From contig JAPKHB010000153.1 of assembly GCA_026647295.1 (NCBI GenBank), positions 1-8,574 of the forward strand: a stretch of DNA of 8,574 bases, in the 5' to 3' direction. Below the pieces are notes generated by a model. That model was not told where the DNA came from, ran no database searches, and saw only the letters and a program-made list of their open reading frames with translations. Of this stretch, positions 1 through 6,867 are shown one piece after another (within the stretch, counting starts at the first letter, position 1; each line of letters opens with the position of its first letter). Both the position numbers and the translations under genes were made by a program. Source of the stretch: Planctomycetota bacterium. Lineage in GTDB: Bacteria; Planctomycetota; PLA2; JAEUHO01.

Positions 1-1822
1 CGACCGGCGTGAGCACGGGGGGCCGGGGCAGCGCGCCCTGCGACTCGCCGCGCAGGCCGCGCTTGAAGGCGAGGAACAGGGCCCGGCAGGTGGGGTAACG
101 CTCCTCCGGCCGGCCCGCCAGCGCGCGCAGCAGCGCGGTCGAGGCGGCCTCGGACAGCCCGGGGGCGAACGAATGCGGGGCGGGGGGCTGCTCCTGCATC
201 TTGCGGATCATGATCTCGATCGCCGTGCCGTCGGGGAAGGGCAGGCGCCCGGTGACCGCCTCGTACACGGTGGTCGCCAGGGCGTACTGGTCGGCGCGCC
301 CGTCGAACTTGTCGCCCGTCTGCTCGGGGGCCATGTAGCGCGGCGAGCCCACGCCCGTGTTCGTGGTCGTGAGGTTGCTGTCCTCCTCCTCGGCCTTGGC
401 GATGCCGAAGTCCGACAGGTAGGCGTGGTCGTGCTCGTCGAAGAGGATGTTGCCCGGCTTCACGTCCCGGTGGATCAGCCCGCGGGAGTGCAGGAAGTCG
501 AGCGCCTTGGCCGTGGACTCAAACCACGCCAGCACGTCCTCGAACGGCATGCGCCGCTCGGGGGCGGCCTTGAGGCGGTCGGAGAGCGAGCCGCCCTTCA
601 TGTGCTGGAGCACGTAGAAGGGGAAGCCGTCGACCTCGCCCCGCGCCAGCACCCGGACGATGCTGGGGTGCTCCAGGCGCAGCAGTTGGGTCACCTCGCG
701 GTTGAAGCGCTCCAGGAAGCCCCGCTCGGCGACCAGCCGCGGGTGCGGAACCTTGATGACCACGCTCTTGCCCAGGTCGGTGTCGGTCGCCTGGTAGACC
801 GTGCCCATGCCGCCGCTGCCCAGGCGCCCGCCCACCTCGTAGTGGCCGAGCAGCACCTGGCCCGTCAGGTCGAGCGAGCCGCCCAGCGTGTGCCGCAGCG
901 GCGTCGCCGGCGTGCGGCCGCCGGTGCCGCCGGTGCCCCCGCCGCTCACCGCGGCCTCGAACGCCTCCGCGAAGGCGCGGCAGGAGGCGTAGCGCTGGGC
1001 CGGCAGGCGCCCGAGCGTGGGCATCACCGCGTCGGAGATCTCGGGCGCGATGCCGTGTTCGCGCAGGGGCATCGGGTCCTTGTTGGCCTTGGCGATCAGG
1101 AAGTCAAGGGCCGTGCGCCCGGTGAAGGGCAACGCCCGGCACAGGCTCTCGTACACCGTCACGCCCAGGGCGTACTGGTCCGTGGCCGGCCCGAGGCCCT
1201 CGTTGGAGATCTGCTCGGGCGCCATGTACTCCGGCGAGCCCACCGTGAACCCGTCCGCGGTGAGCGAGGTGTCCTGGCCCATGGCCTTGGCCACCCCGAA
1301 GTCCGAGAGGAAGACGTTGCCCGCCTCGTCGAAGAGGATGTTCCCCGGCTTCACGTCGCGGTGGATGATGCCCTTGCCGTGGATGAAGTCGAGCGCCTCG
1401 GCGATGCGGCCCAGCCAGGCGGCCACGGCCTTGGGCTCCATGGGGCGCTCGGCGATGCGGTCCTCCAGCGAGCCGCCCTTGAGGAACTGGATGACGAAGT
1501 AGGGCAGGCCCTCGTGTTCGCCCCGCGCCAGGATCGAGACGACGTGGGGGTGCTCGGTGTCCACGAGGCCCTTCACCTCGAGTTCGAAGCGCTCGCGGAA
1601 GCGGTCGCGGTCGACCAGGCCCACGTGGGGCACCTTGACCACCACCTTGCGCCCCAGTTCGGTGTCGGTGGCGGCGTAGATGGTGGCCATCCCCCCCTTG
1701 CCCACCTGCTGGCCGACCCGGTAGCGCCCCCGCAGGAGGGCGCCCTCGAACGACGCCGCGGCGCCGCCCCCGGGCGTGCGCGGCGGGCCGGGCGGGGGGT
1801 CCGCGGACGGGGGCTGGTTCAC
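1..1822 (-). CDS. Tandem dual-domain Hanks-type serine/threonine protein kinase (C-terminus cut by window edge)
   Basis: One open frame of 607 codons running off the left edge encodes two complete protein kinase domains. After a Pro/Gly-rich N-terminus of about 28 residues, domain 1 (about 33-285) has the Gly loop GKGGMA (41-46), ATP lysine K63, HRDVKPGN with catalytic D156, DFG with D174, and APE at 201-203. A Gly/Thr linker (about 288-310) leads to domain 2 (about 325-580), with GSGGMG, K357, D453, D471 and APE at 498-500. Both domains are RD type with Ser/Thr-rich activation loops, so both look active. A Pro-rich stretch follows domain 2; family members often continue into a membrane segment and a sensor domain, which cannot be seen here. 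I chose GTG 1822-1820 because GGAG lies 6 bases upstream. The frame stays open further upstream to a TTG at 1907, which lacks a comparable site. It lies 184 bases downstream of purF. The substrate is unknown. Confidence 0.9.
   Translation of the reverse strand, partial: MNQPPSADPPPGPPRTPGGGAAASFEGALLRGRYRVGQQVGKGGMATIYAATDTELGRKVVVKVPHVGLVDRDRFRERFELEVKGLVDTEHPHVVSILARGEHEGLPYFVIQFLKGGSLEDRIAERPMEPKAVAAWLGRIAEALDFIHGKGIIHRDVKPGNILFDEAGNVFLSDFGVAKAMGQDTSLTADGFTVGSPEYMAPEQISNEGLGPATDQYALGVTVYESLCRALPFTGRTALDFLIAKANKDPMPLREHGIAPEISDAVMPTLGRLPAQRYASCRAFAEAFEAAVSGGGTGGTGGRTPATPLRHTLGGSLDLTGQVLLGHYEVGGRLGSGGMGTVYQATDTDLGKSVVIKVPHPRLVAERGFLERFNREVTQLLRLEHPSIVRVLARGEVDGFPFYVLQHMKGGSLSDRLKAAPERRMPFEDVLAWFESTAKALDFLHSRGLIHRDVKPGNILFDEHDHAYLSDFGIAKAEEEDSNLTTTNTGVGSPRYMAPEQTGDKFDGRADQYALATTVYEAVTGRLPFPDGTAIEIMIRKMQEQPPAPHSFAPGLSEAASTALLRALAGRPEERYPTCRALFLAFKRGLRGESQGALPRPPVLTPV
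436..475. repeat. Copy B of 40-bp direct repeat within kinase gene (catalytic loop, domain 2)
   Basis: These 40 bases encode the HRDVKPGNILFDE region of kinase domain 2. They match positions 1327-1366 at 38 of 40 bases, exactly 891 bases (297 codons) away. This is the best-conserved stretch of an internal duplication of the whole kinase domain. Confidence 0.85.
1327..1366. repeat. Copy A of 40-bp direct repeat within kinase gene (catalytic loop, domain 1)
   Basis: This is the domain 1 counterpart of 436-475, differing at two bases. The same 297-residue register holds for HRD (156/453), DFG (174/471) and the APE methionine (200/497). The ATP lysine is offset by 294 residues (63/357), so one small indel separates the N-lobes. 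Confidence 0.85.
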
Positions 1823-1828
1823 GGGGCG

Positions 1829-1832
1829 CTCC
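1829..1832 (-). promoter_or_regulatory. Ribosome binding site deciding the kinase GTG start
   Basis: The minus strand reads GGAG followed by the 6-base spacer CGCCCC and then GTG at 1822-1820. No ATG lies in frame between here and the Gly-rich loop. The methionine at residue 45 sits inside the ATP-binding loop and cannot be the start. Confidence 0.6.
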
Positions 1833-1892
1833 GCTGGCGCCCTGACCCTGGTCCTTCCCGCGGGCCGCTGCGCCGGCGCCCGAGAGGATAGC

Positions 1893-1918
1893 CCGGGGCG
1901 GCGCCAATTCCGCCCCGG
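1893..1918 (-). terminator. Stem-loop between purF and kinase gene, possible terminator or leader structure
   Basis: A perfect 9-bp inverted repeat, CCGGGGCGG / CCGCCCCGG (1893-1901 and 1910-1918), encloses an 8-base loop containing AATT. On the minus strand it lies downstream of purF and 70 bases before the kinase start. The bases after it (GCTATCCTCTC) are pyrimidine-rich but lack a clear U-tract, so intrinsic termination is only possible. It could instead be a leader hairpin of the kinase mRNA. Confidence 0.4.
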
Positions 1919-1977
1919 TCGCGCGCGGCGGCGCAACGGCGCGGGCGGCGCCGACGGCTCGGCGCGGCGGCGCCCCG

Positions 1978-2002
1978 GCCCGCCCGCGGGGGTCGGGCGG
2001 GC
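1978..2002 (-). terminator. GC-only stem-loop just after the purF stop
   Basis: A perfect 9-bp inverted repeat (1978-1986 and 1994-2002, core GCCCGCCC / GGGCGGGC) has a 7-base loop. It begins 4 bases after the purF TAG. There is no U-tract. It would block ribosome-free RNA strongly and may protect the 3' end or contribute to termination together with the second hairpin at 1893-1918. Confidence 0.4.
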
Positions 2003-2006
2003 GCGG

Positions 2007-3545
2007 CTAGGACAGGCCCGCGGCGCGCCGCGCCGAGGGCCGGGGCGGCGCGGGGGGGCGGCGCGTGCGGCCGGCGCGCGCGGCCTTGCGGTGCACGGCG
2101 TTGCGTTCGGACTCGATCGTCGCGAGCACCTCCGGGGTCACGTCGCCCGTCGGGTAGCGGCCGTCCATGCACGCCCGGCAGAAGTGCCGCACCCGCTCGG
2201 TGGGGCCGCGCACGGCCTCGGCGAGGTCTTCGACCGTCATGTACACGACCGCCTCGGCCCCGAGGCGCCGGGCGATCTCCTCGTCGCTGCGCTCGGGCTG
2301 GGCGATGAACTCGCCCCGGGTCTGCATGTCGATGCCGTAGACGCAGGGGTGCGTGATGCGCGGCGAGGAGACCGCCACGTACACCTCCTTGGCGCCGGCC
2401 TCGCGCACCATCTCCACCACGGCGCGGGTCGTGGTGCCGCGCACGATGGAGTCGTCGACCAGCAGCACCTTCTTGCCCTCGAGCTCCATGGGCAGGGTGG
2501 TGAGCTTGGCCCGCACGTTTTTCGCCCGCTGGGCCTGGTCGGGCATGATGAAGGTGCGCCCCACGTAGCGGTTCTTGAGCAGGCCCTCGCGGTAGCGCAC
2601 GTCGAGCACCCGGGCGCACTCCAGCGCCGCGGGGCGCGAGGAGTCGGGCACGGGCACCACGACGTCGGGCTTGAGCCGCCGCTCGCGCACCCGGCGGGCC
2701 AGGGCCTCGCCCAGCCGCAGCCGGGCGCGGTACACCGAGATGTCGTCGATCACCGAGTCGGGCCGCGCGAAGTAGACGAACTCGAACACGCAGGGGTGGT
2801 GGCGCTCGTGGTGCGGCCCGCCCACCGTGCGGCGCACCAGTTCGCCGCGGGGCGTCACCACGACCACCTCGCCGGGGTCCAGGTCGCCGATCACCTCGAA
2901 GCCCAGCACGTTGAGCACCGCGCTCTCGCTGGCCGCGACGTACTCCCAGCCCGCGCCGGCGGGCCGGCGCCCGAGCACGGCGGGCTTGATGCCGTACGGG
3001 TCCCGAAAGGCCACCAGGCCCTTGCCGCCCACCAGCGCGACGCCGCTGTAGGAGCCCCGCACCCGGGCGAAGACCTCGGCCATGGCCGCCACGACCTGGT
3101 CGGCGAAGCGGCCCTGGCGGTTGCGCTCCAGCGCGGCGGCGAACACGTTGAGGATGGCCTCCACGTCGCAGGAGGTGCCCAGCCGCCGGTCGTCCTGCTT
3201 CTTGAGGCTCGCCTTCACCTCCGGGAAGTTCGTCACGTTGCCGTTGTGCGCCATCGCGATGCCGTACGGGTGGTTCGTGTACAGCGGCTGGGCGTCCTTC
3301 GCGGTGCCCCCGCCCACGGTGGGGTAGCGCGTGTGGCCGATGGCAAAGCGCCCCGGGAGTTGCCCGAGGGAGTGCTCGTCGAACACCTCCTTGACCAGCC
3401 CCGCGCCGCGCACCGAGTGGAAGGTCTCGCCGTCGAAGGTGGTGATGCCCGTGGCGTCCTGGCCCCGGTGCTGGAGCACCAGCAGGCCGTCCACCATCTC
3501 GGGCGCCGCGTCGCGGCGGGTGAAGAGGCCGAGGAATCCGCACAT
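2007..3545 (-). CDS. purF: Amidophosphoribosyltransferase (glutamine PRPP amidotransferase)
   Basis: This enzyme catalyses the first committed step of de novo purine synthesis, converting PRPP and glutamine to 5-phosphoribosylamine in the cytosol. The 512-residue protein starts Met-Cys-Gly-Phe, so removing Met exposes the Ntn nucleophile Cys2 with no propeptide. The glutaminase half (2 to about 235) shows QHRGQD (25-30), HTRYPT (71-76), HNGN (100-103) and RDPYGIKP (181-188). The phosphoribosyltransferase half shows FVYFARPDS (256-264), KNRYVGRTF and the PRPP loop LLVDDSIVRGTTT (361-373). Cys252, Cys401, Cys456 and Cys459 align by eye with the 4Fe-4S ligands of the Bacillus subtilis enzyme; E. 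coli PurF lacks the cluster. The last 25 residues or so are an Arg/Pro/Ala-rich tail of unknown role. It lies 153 bases downstream of valS; a GGAG sits 11 bases before ATG. Confidence 0.97.
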   Translation of the reverse strand: MCGFLGLFTRRDAAPEMVDGLLVLQHRGQDATGITTFDGETFHSVRGAGLVKEVFDEHSLGQLPGRFAIGHTRYPTVGGGTAKDAQPLYTNHPYGIAMAHNGNVTNFPEVKASLKKQDDRRLGTSCDVEAILNVFAAALERNRQGRFADQVVAAMAEVFARVRGSYSGVALVGGKGLVAFRDPYGIKPAVLGRRPAGAGWEYVAASESAVLNVLGFEVIGDLDPGEVVVVTPRGELVRRTVGGPHHERHHPCVFEFVYFARPDSVIDDISVYRARLRLGEALARRVRERRLKPDVVVPVPDSSRPAALECARVLDVRYREGLLKNRYVGRTFIMPDQAQRAKNVRAKLTTLPMELEGKKVLLVDDSIVRGTTTRAVVEMVREAGAKEVYVAVSSPRITHPCVYGIDMQTRGEFIAQPERSDEEIARRLGAEAVVYMTVEDLAEAVRGPTERVRHFCRACMDGRYPTGDVTPEVLATIESERNAVHRKAARAGRTRRPPAPPRPSARRAAGLS

Positions 3546-3570
3546 GCGAATGGGGGCTCCGGGGTCCGTG

Positions 3571-3616
3571 GGGAGGGAGACGCGGCGTCGGCGGGGAGGG
3601 AGACGCGGCGCCGGCG
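3571..3616. repeat. 23-bp tandem duplication in the purF leader
   Basis: Two adjacent 23-base copies (3571-3593 and 3594-3616) differ at one base, T3588 versus C3611. Each begins GGGAGGGAGACGCGGCG on the plus strand. They lie 26-71 bases upstream of the purF ATG. On the purF sense strand they give two CTCCCTCCC pyrimidine tracts. The function is unknown; slippage during replication would explain the origin. Confidence 0.8.
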
Positions 3617-3636
3617 GGGCGGACGACCCGGAGTGT

Positions 3637-3675
3637 ACGCCCGGGGGGCCGACAGCCGGGCCGCCGCCCGGGCGT
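3637..3675 (-). terminator. Inverted repeat between valS and purF, possible terminator or attenuator
   Basis: A perfect 9-bp inverted repeat, ACGCCCGGG (3637-3645) and CCCGGGCGT (3667-3675), encloses a 21-base GC-rich loop that can form a smaller GGCC stem. It starts 23 bases after the valS stop. No U-tract follows, so it may end the valS transcript inefficiently or act in the purF leader. Confidence 0.4.
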
Positions 3676-3698
3676 TCCTGCCGCGGCGCGCGCCGCCG

Positions 3699-6170
3699 CT
3701 ACCGGGCCGGGGGGGCGGGCGGCGCGGCCTCCGCGGCCGGGCGGATCTCCACCACGGCGACGTCCCCGGGCTCGAGGTCGGCGCCCGCCTCCACGCGCAG
3801 CGCCTGGATGCGGCCCGCGGCCAGGACCGCCTCCCGCACCCGCTCGACGTGGGCGCAGACCGCGGAGCCGGCCCTAAGGTGCACCGTGGCCAGCGGGCGC
3901 CCCGGCCCCACCTTCTGCTCGGTGCGCCAGCGGCGCACGGCCGTGAGCACGGCGATCGCGGCCTCGCCGCCGGCCAGGGCCTCGGCCCGGGCCTCCCGCG
4001 GCGCGTCCGGCCAGGGGGCCTTGCCGACGGAGGAAAGGCCCTCCCGGGCGAGGAATAGGTCCTGGTACACCGCCTCGCACACGTGGGGGACGAAGGGGGC
4101 GAGGAGGCGCACGGTGGCGTAGAGCACGTCGTACAGCCCCGCGCGGGCCGCGTCGCGCGCGTCCCGGCCCGCGGGGGAGGCGTCGTAGAGCCGCCCCTTG
4201 ATCATCTCCAGGTAGTTGTCGCACAGGTCGCCCCAGAAGAAGCGCTCGACCTCGCCCTTGGCGATCCCGAACTCGTAGCCCTCCAGCGCGGCGGTGGCCG
4301 CGCGCACGGCCCGGCCCAGGCGCTCGCGGATCCAGGCGTCGATGGCGAGGTCCGCCCCGCGGGGCGCGCGCGGGTCGAAGCCTTCGAGGTGCGGGCGCGC
4401 GAGCCGCGCGGCGTTCCACAGCTTCACGCACAGCCGCCGGCCCTGCTTGAAGTCCTCGTCGTTGTACAGGTAGTCGCTCCCCAGCGTGGCCGAGAGCGCC
4501 CAGTAGCGCGTGGCGTCCGCCCCGTGGGTCGTCACGAGGTCGCGCGGGTCGGCCGGCGCGTTGCCCTTGGACTTGGAGATCTTCTCGCGGCCCGGCGCCT
4601 GCACGTGCCCGGACACCATCACCGCGCGCCAGGGCACCTCGCGGTGGTGGATCCAGGACTTGAGCAGCGTGTAGAAGGCCCAGGTCCGGATGATGTCGTG
4701 GGCCTGGGCCCGCAGCGACATGGGCAGGGGGGCGCGCGGCTCGGGCCCCGGGGGCTCGCCCCAGCGGGCGTTGATCTGCGGCGTCTCGCTGGAGGTCGCC
4801 CAGGTGTCCATCACGTCGCGTTCGGCCACCCACTCGCTCCCGCCGCAGCGCGCGCAGGCGTGCGGGATCGCCCGGCGGGCGGGGTCCAGCACGGGCAGCC
4901 AGGCCTCGGGGGCGGCGAACACGGCCTCGCAGCCGCGGCAGAACCAGACCGGGAAGGGCACGCCGAAGAAGCGCTGGCGCGAGATGCACCAGTCCCACTC
5001 GAGGCCCTCGACCCAGTTGCGGTAGCGCTTGCCCATGTGCTCGGGGTGCCAGCGCACCCGCTCGCCCAACTCGATCAACTCGCGCTTCTTGTCGAGTACG
5101 CGCACGAACCACTGGCGCGTCGGCAGGAACTCGATCTCCCGGCCCGTGCGCTCGTACACGTTCACGACCGTCTCGACCTCCGCCTGGCGGCCCAGGTGGC
5201 CGGCGGCCGCCAGGCGCGCCAGGATGGCCTTGCGGGCCGGCTGGGCGTACAGGCCCGCCTCGGGGCCGGCGCGTTCGAGCAGCCGCCCGTCCGGGCCGAG
5301 CACCTGGCGCAACTCCAGCCCGTGGCGCTGGAACCACTCGACGTCGGTCTTGTCGCCGAAGGTGCAGCACATCACGGCGCCGGTGCCCTTGGCGGGGTCC
5401 ACCTTCTCGTCCAGGCGCACCGCGACCCGGTGGCCGTACAGCGGCACGACCGCCTCGCGCCCGGCCAGCGCGGCCGCGCGCGGGTCGGCGGGGTGGAGGA
5501 ACACCGCCACGCACGCCGCGAGCAGCTCCGGGCGCGTCGTCGCGATCACCACCTCGCCGCCGCCCACCAGGTCGAAGCGCACCTCGTTCATGAGCGTCTT
5601 CTTGGGGCGGCCCTCGAGCTCGGCCTGGGCCACGGCGGTCTGCGTCTCGGTGTCCCAGAGCGTGGGGCTGGTCTTGAGGTAGGCCTCGCCCTGGGCCAGC
5701 AGGTCGAGGAACGCGCGCTGCGACACGCGGATCGAACGCTCGTCGATCGTGCTGTACAGCAGCGACCAGTCGGCCGACACGCCCAGGCTGCGCCACAGCG
5801 CCTCGAACTCCCGCTCGTAGCGCGCGGTGGTGCGGCGGCACAGCGCCACGAACTCCTCGCGCGGCATCTCGCGGCCCAGGACGCCGTGCTCCTTCTCGGT
5901 CAGGCGTTCGGTGGGCAGGCCGTTGTCGTCGAAGCCAAAGGGGTAGAACACGTTGTGCCCGCGCATGCGCTGGAAGCGGGCGATGCACTCGGCCTGGGTG
6001 TACGAGAACACGTGCCCGATGTGCAGGCTCCCCGAGACGGTGGGCGGGGGCGTGTCGATCGAGTAGACCGGCGCCGGGGAGGCGGGGTCGAAGCGGTGGA
6101 CCCCCTCCCGCTCCCAGAGCGCCTGCGCCCAGGGGTCCAGGGTCTTGGGGTCGTAGTCCTGTTCGAGCAT
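3699..6170 (-). CDS. valS: Valyl-tRNA synthetase, archaeal/rickettsial type
   Basis: This class I enzyme charges tRNA-Val with valine in the cytosol. The 823 residues show PPPTVSGSLHIGH (HIGH at 50-53) and PFGFDDNGLPTERL (77-90). A CP1 editing insertion (about 165-345) carries TTRPE (211-215) and GTGAVMCCTFGDKTD. A Cys4 zinc-ribbon candidate has C411, C414, C439 and C442. MDTWATSSETPQIN (454-467) and KISKSKGN (530-537, KMSKS variant) follow, then the anticodon-binding helical domain (about 605-760). The MDTWATSS and SGHVQAPGREKISKSKGN blocks match the archaeal type known also from Rickettsiales, rather than the usual bacterial LDTWFSS type. The protein is shorter than E. coli ValRS (951) and ends in an Ala/Pro tail without an obvious long C-terminal coiled coil. 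The ATG has GAGG 9 bases upstream. Its 5' neighbour ends 50 bases away, so co-transcription is plausible. IleRS was excluded by the motif set. Confidence 0.95.
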   Translation of the reverse strand: MLEQDYDPKTLDPWAQALWEREGVHRFDPASPAPVYSIDTPPPTVSGSLHIGHVFSYTQAECIARFQRMRGHNVFYPFGFDDNGLPTERLTEKEHGVLGREMPREEFVALCRRTTARYEREFEALWRSLGVSADWSLLYSTIDERSIRVSQRAFLDLLAQGEAYLKTSPTLWDTETQTAVAQAELEGRPKKTLMNEVRFDLVGGGEVVIATTRPELLAACVAVFLHPADPRAAALAGREAVVPLYGHRVAVRLDEKVDPAKGTGAVMCCTFGDKTDVEWFQRHGLELRQVLGPDGRLLERAGPEAGLYAQPARKAILARLAAAGHLGRQAEVETVVNVYERTGREIEFLPTRQWFVRVLDKKRELIELGERVRWHPEHMGKRYRNWVEGLEWDWCISRQRFFGVPFPVWFCRGCEAVFAAPEAWLPVLDPARRAIPHACARCGGSEWVAERDVMDTWATSSETPQINARWGEPPGPEPRAPLPMSLRAQAHDIIRTWAFYTLLKSWIHHREVPWRAVMVSGHVQAPGREKISKSKGNAPADPRDLVTTHGADATRYWALSATLGSDYLYNDEDFKQGRRLCVKLWNAARLARPHLEGFDPRAPRGADLAIDAWIRERLGRAVRAATAALEGYEFGIAKGEVERFFWGDLCDNYLEMIKGRLYDASPAGRDARDAARAGLYDVLYATVRLLAPFVPHVCEAVYQDLFLAREGLSSVGKAPWPDAPREARAEALAGGEAAIAVLTAVRRWRTEQKVGPGRPLATVHLRAGSAVCAHVERVREAVLAAGRIQALRVEAGADLEPGDVAVVEIRPAAEAAPPAPPAR

Positions 6171-6179
6171 CGCGGCCGT

Positions 6180-6183
6180 CCTC
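6180..6183 (-). promoter_or_regulatory. valS: valS ribosome binding site
   Basis: The minus strand reads GAGG, then 9 bases, then ATG at 6170-6168, which supports this start for valS. Confidence 0.5.
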
Positions 6184-6220
6184 GGGGGGCGCCCACCTTA
6201 CGCCGGCCGGGCCCGGGGCG

Positions 6221-6808
6221 TCAGTCCAGGTCGGGCAGCCGGCCCCGGGCGAGGAGCACGGCCCGGATCTCGTCGAGCTTGAGCGCGCGTTCGATGCGTT
6301 CCTTGTAGCTCTCCACCGAGTCGTCGTCGCCGCGGCGCACCTTGAGCATCTCGCCGATCTGCATCAGCAGTTGGGGGTCGCTGGCGATGTCGTAGCGCTG
6401 GCGCACCATCAGGTAGGCGAGCAGGTCCAGGAAGGTGCGCCGGGCGAAGTAGTCGCAGATGAGGTGCATCAGTGCGGTGATGAGCAGCATCGCCCCGACG
6501 GCCAGGGCGAGGTAGGTGCCGATGTCGCCCAGCGCCTCGCGCGGGTCGTTGCCGCCGGCGCTCTTCTGCGCCTGGCGGATGACCACGTACAGGTGCAGGC
6601 CGACGCCGATCAGGAAGAACGCAAAGCCCACGAGGCGCTCGAGCCGCTGGACGAAGAAGTAGCGGAAGCGCTTGACCTTGTCGGTGGGCAGGCCGAGGAG
6701 CTCGCGCATGCGGGCCTTGTCGCGCCGGGGGGCGACCGACTTGGCGACGAAGTACATCCCCGCCAGCAGGAACAGCCAGCCGATGATCTGCCGCTCGAAG
6801 TACGTCAT
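6221..6808 (-). CDS. Uncharacterised three-segment inner-membrane protein
   Basis: I do not recognise a family. The 195-residue protein has three hydrophobic segments, at about 8-24, 58-78 and 97-118, separated by basic loops rich in Arg and Lys (28-56). That pattern fits an integral inner-membrane protein. The C-terminal third (about 120-195) is a charged, helical cytosolic region with an acidic patch (RRGDDD, about 158-163) and no cysteine. There is one cysteine (C118), at the end of the third segment. Codon use matches the neighbours, so it looks like a native gene. It is first in the leftward gene cluster, with valS starting 50 bases after its stop, and it is divergent from the gene at 7039. 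The ATG at 6808-6806 has only a weak upstream AGG about 14 bases away. A nearby alternative start is possible but would lose part of the first hydrophobic segment. Confidence 0.8.
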   Translation of the reverse strand: MTYFERQIIGWLFLLAGMYFVAKSVAPRRDKARMRELLGLPTDKVKRFRYFFVQRLERLVGFAFFLIGVGLHLYVVIRQAQKSAGGNDPREALGDIGTYLALAVGAMLLITALMHLICDYFARRTFLDLLAYLMVRQRYDIASDPQLLMQIGEMLKVRRGDDDSVESYKERIERALKLDEIRAVLLARGRLPDLD

Positions 6809-6867
6809 GCGGCGCCAAGCCTACCGGGGGGCTCGCGGGGCGGGGTCGGCTGGGGCACAGTTCTCGA

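Noticed and set aside
173..1891. Long plus-strand open frame opposite the kinase gene
   Set aside because: It is the antisense of a clear kinase with full motifs; its product is His/Ala/Arg/Gly-rich low-complexity sequence, as expected from extreme GC content.
1104..1907. Minus-strand frame beginning at TTG 1907 as an alternative kinase start or gene
   Set aside because: It is shifted relative to the kinase frame and reads Arg/Gly/Pro-rich sequence. The kinase motifs are all in the other frame starting at GTG 1822.
1823..2006. A small gene in the purF-kinase gap
   Set aside because: No short frame with a ribosome binding site and non-shadow composition was seen; the gap is mostly GC hairpins.
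1819..3543. 574-codon minus-strand frame overlapping purF
   Set aside because: It is an out-of-frame reading of purF, Arg/Gly/Ala-rich, without motifs.
1776..4058. 760-codon plus-strand open frame opposite purF
   Set aside because: It runs across the antisense of purF, its gaps and the end of valS, and has no recognisable domain. It stays open because stop codons are rare at this composition.
4083..6308. 741-codon plus-strand open frame opposite valS
   Set aside because: Same reasoning: it mirrors valS codons and has shadow-like composition.
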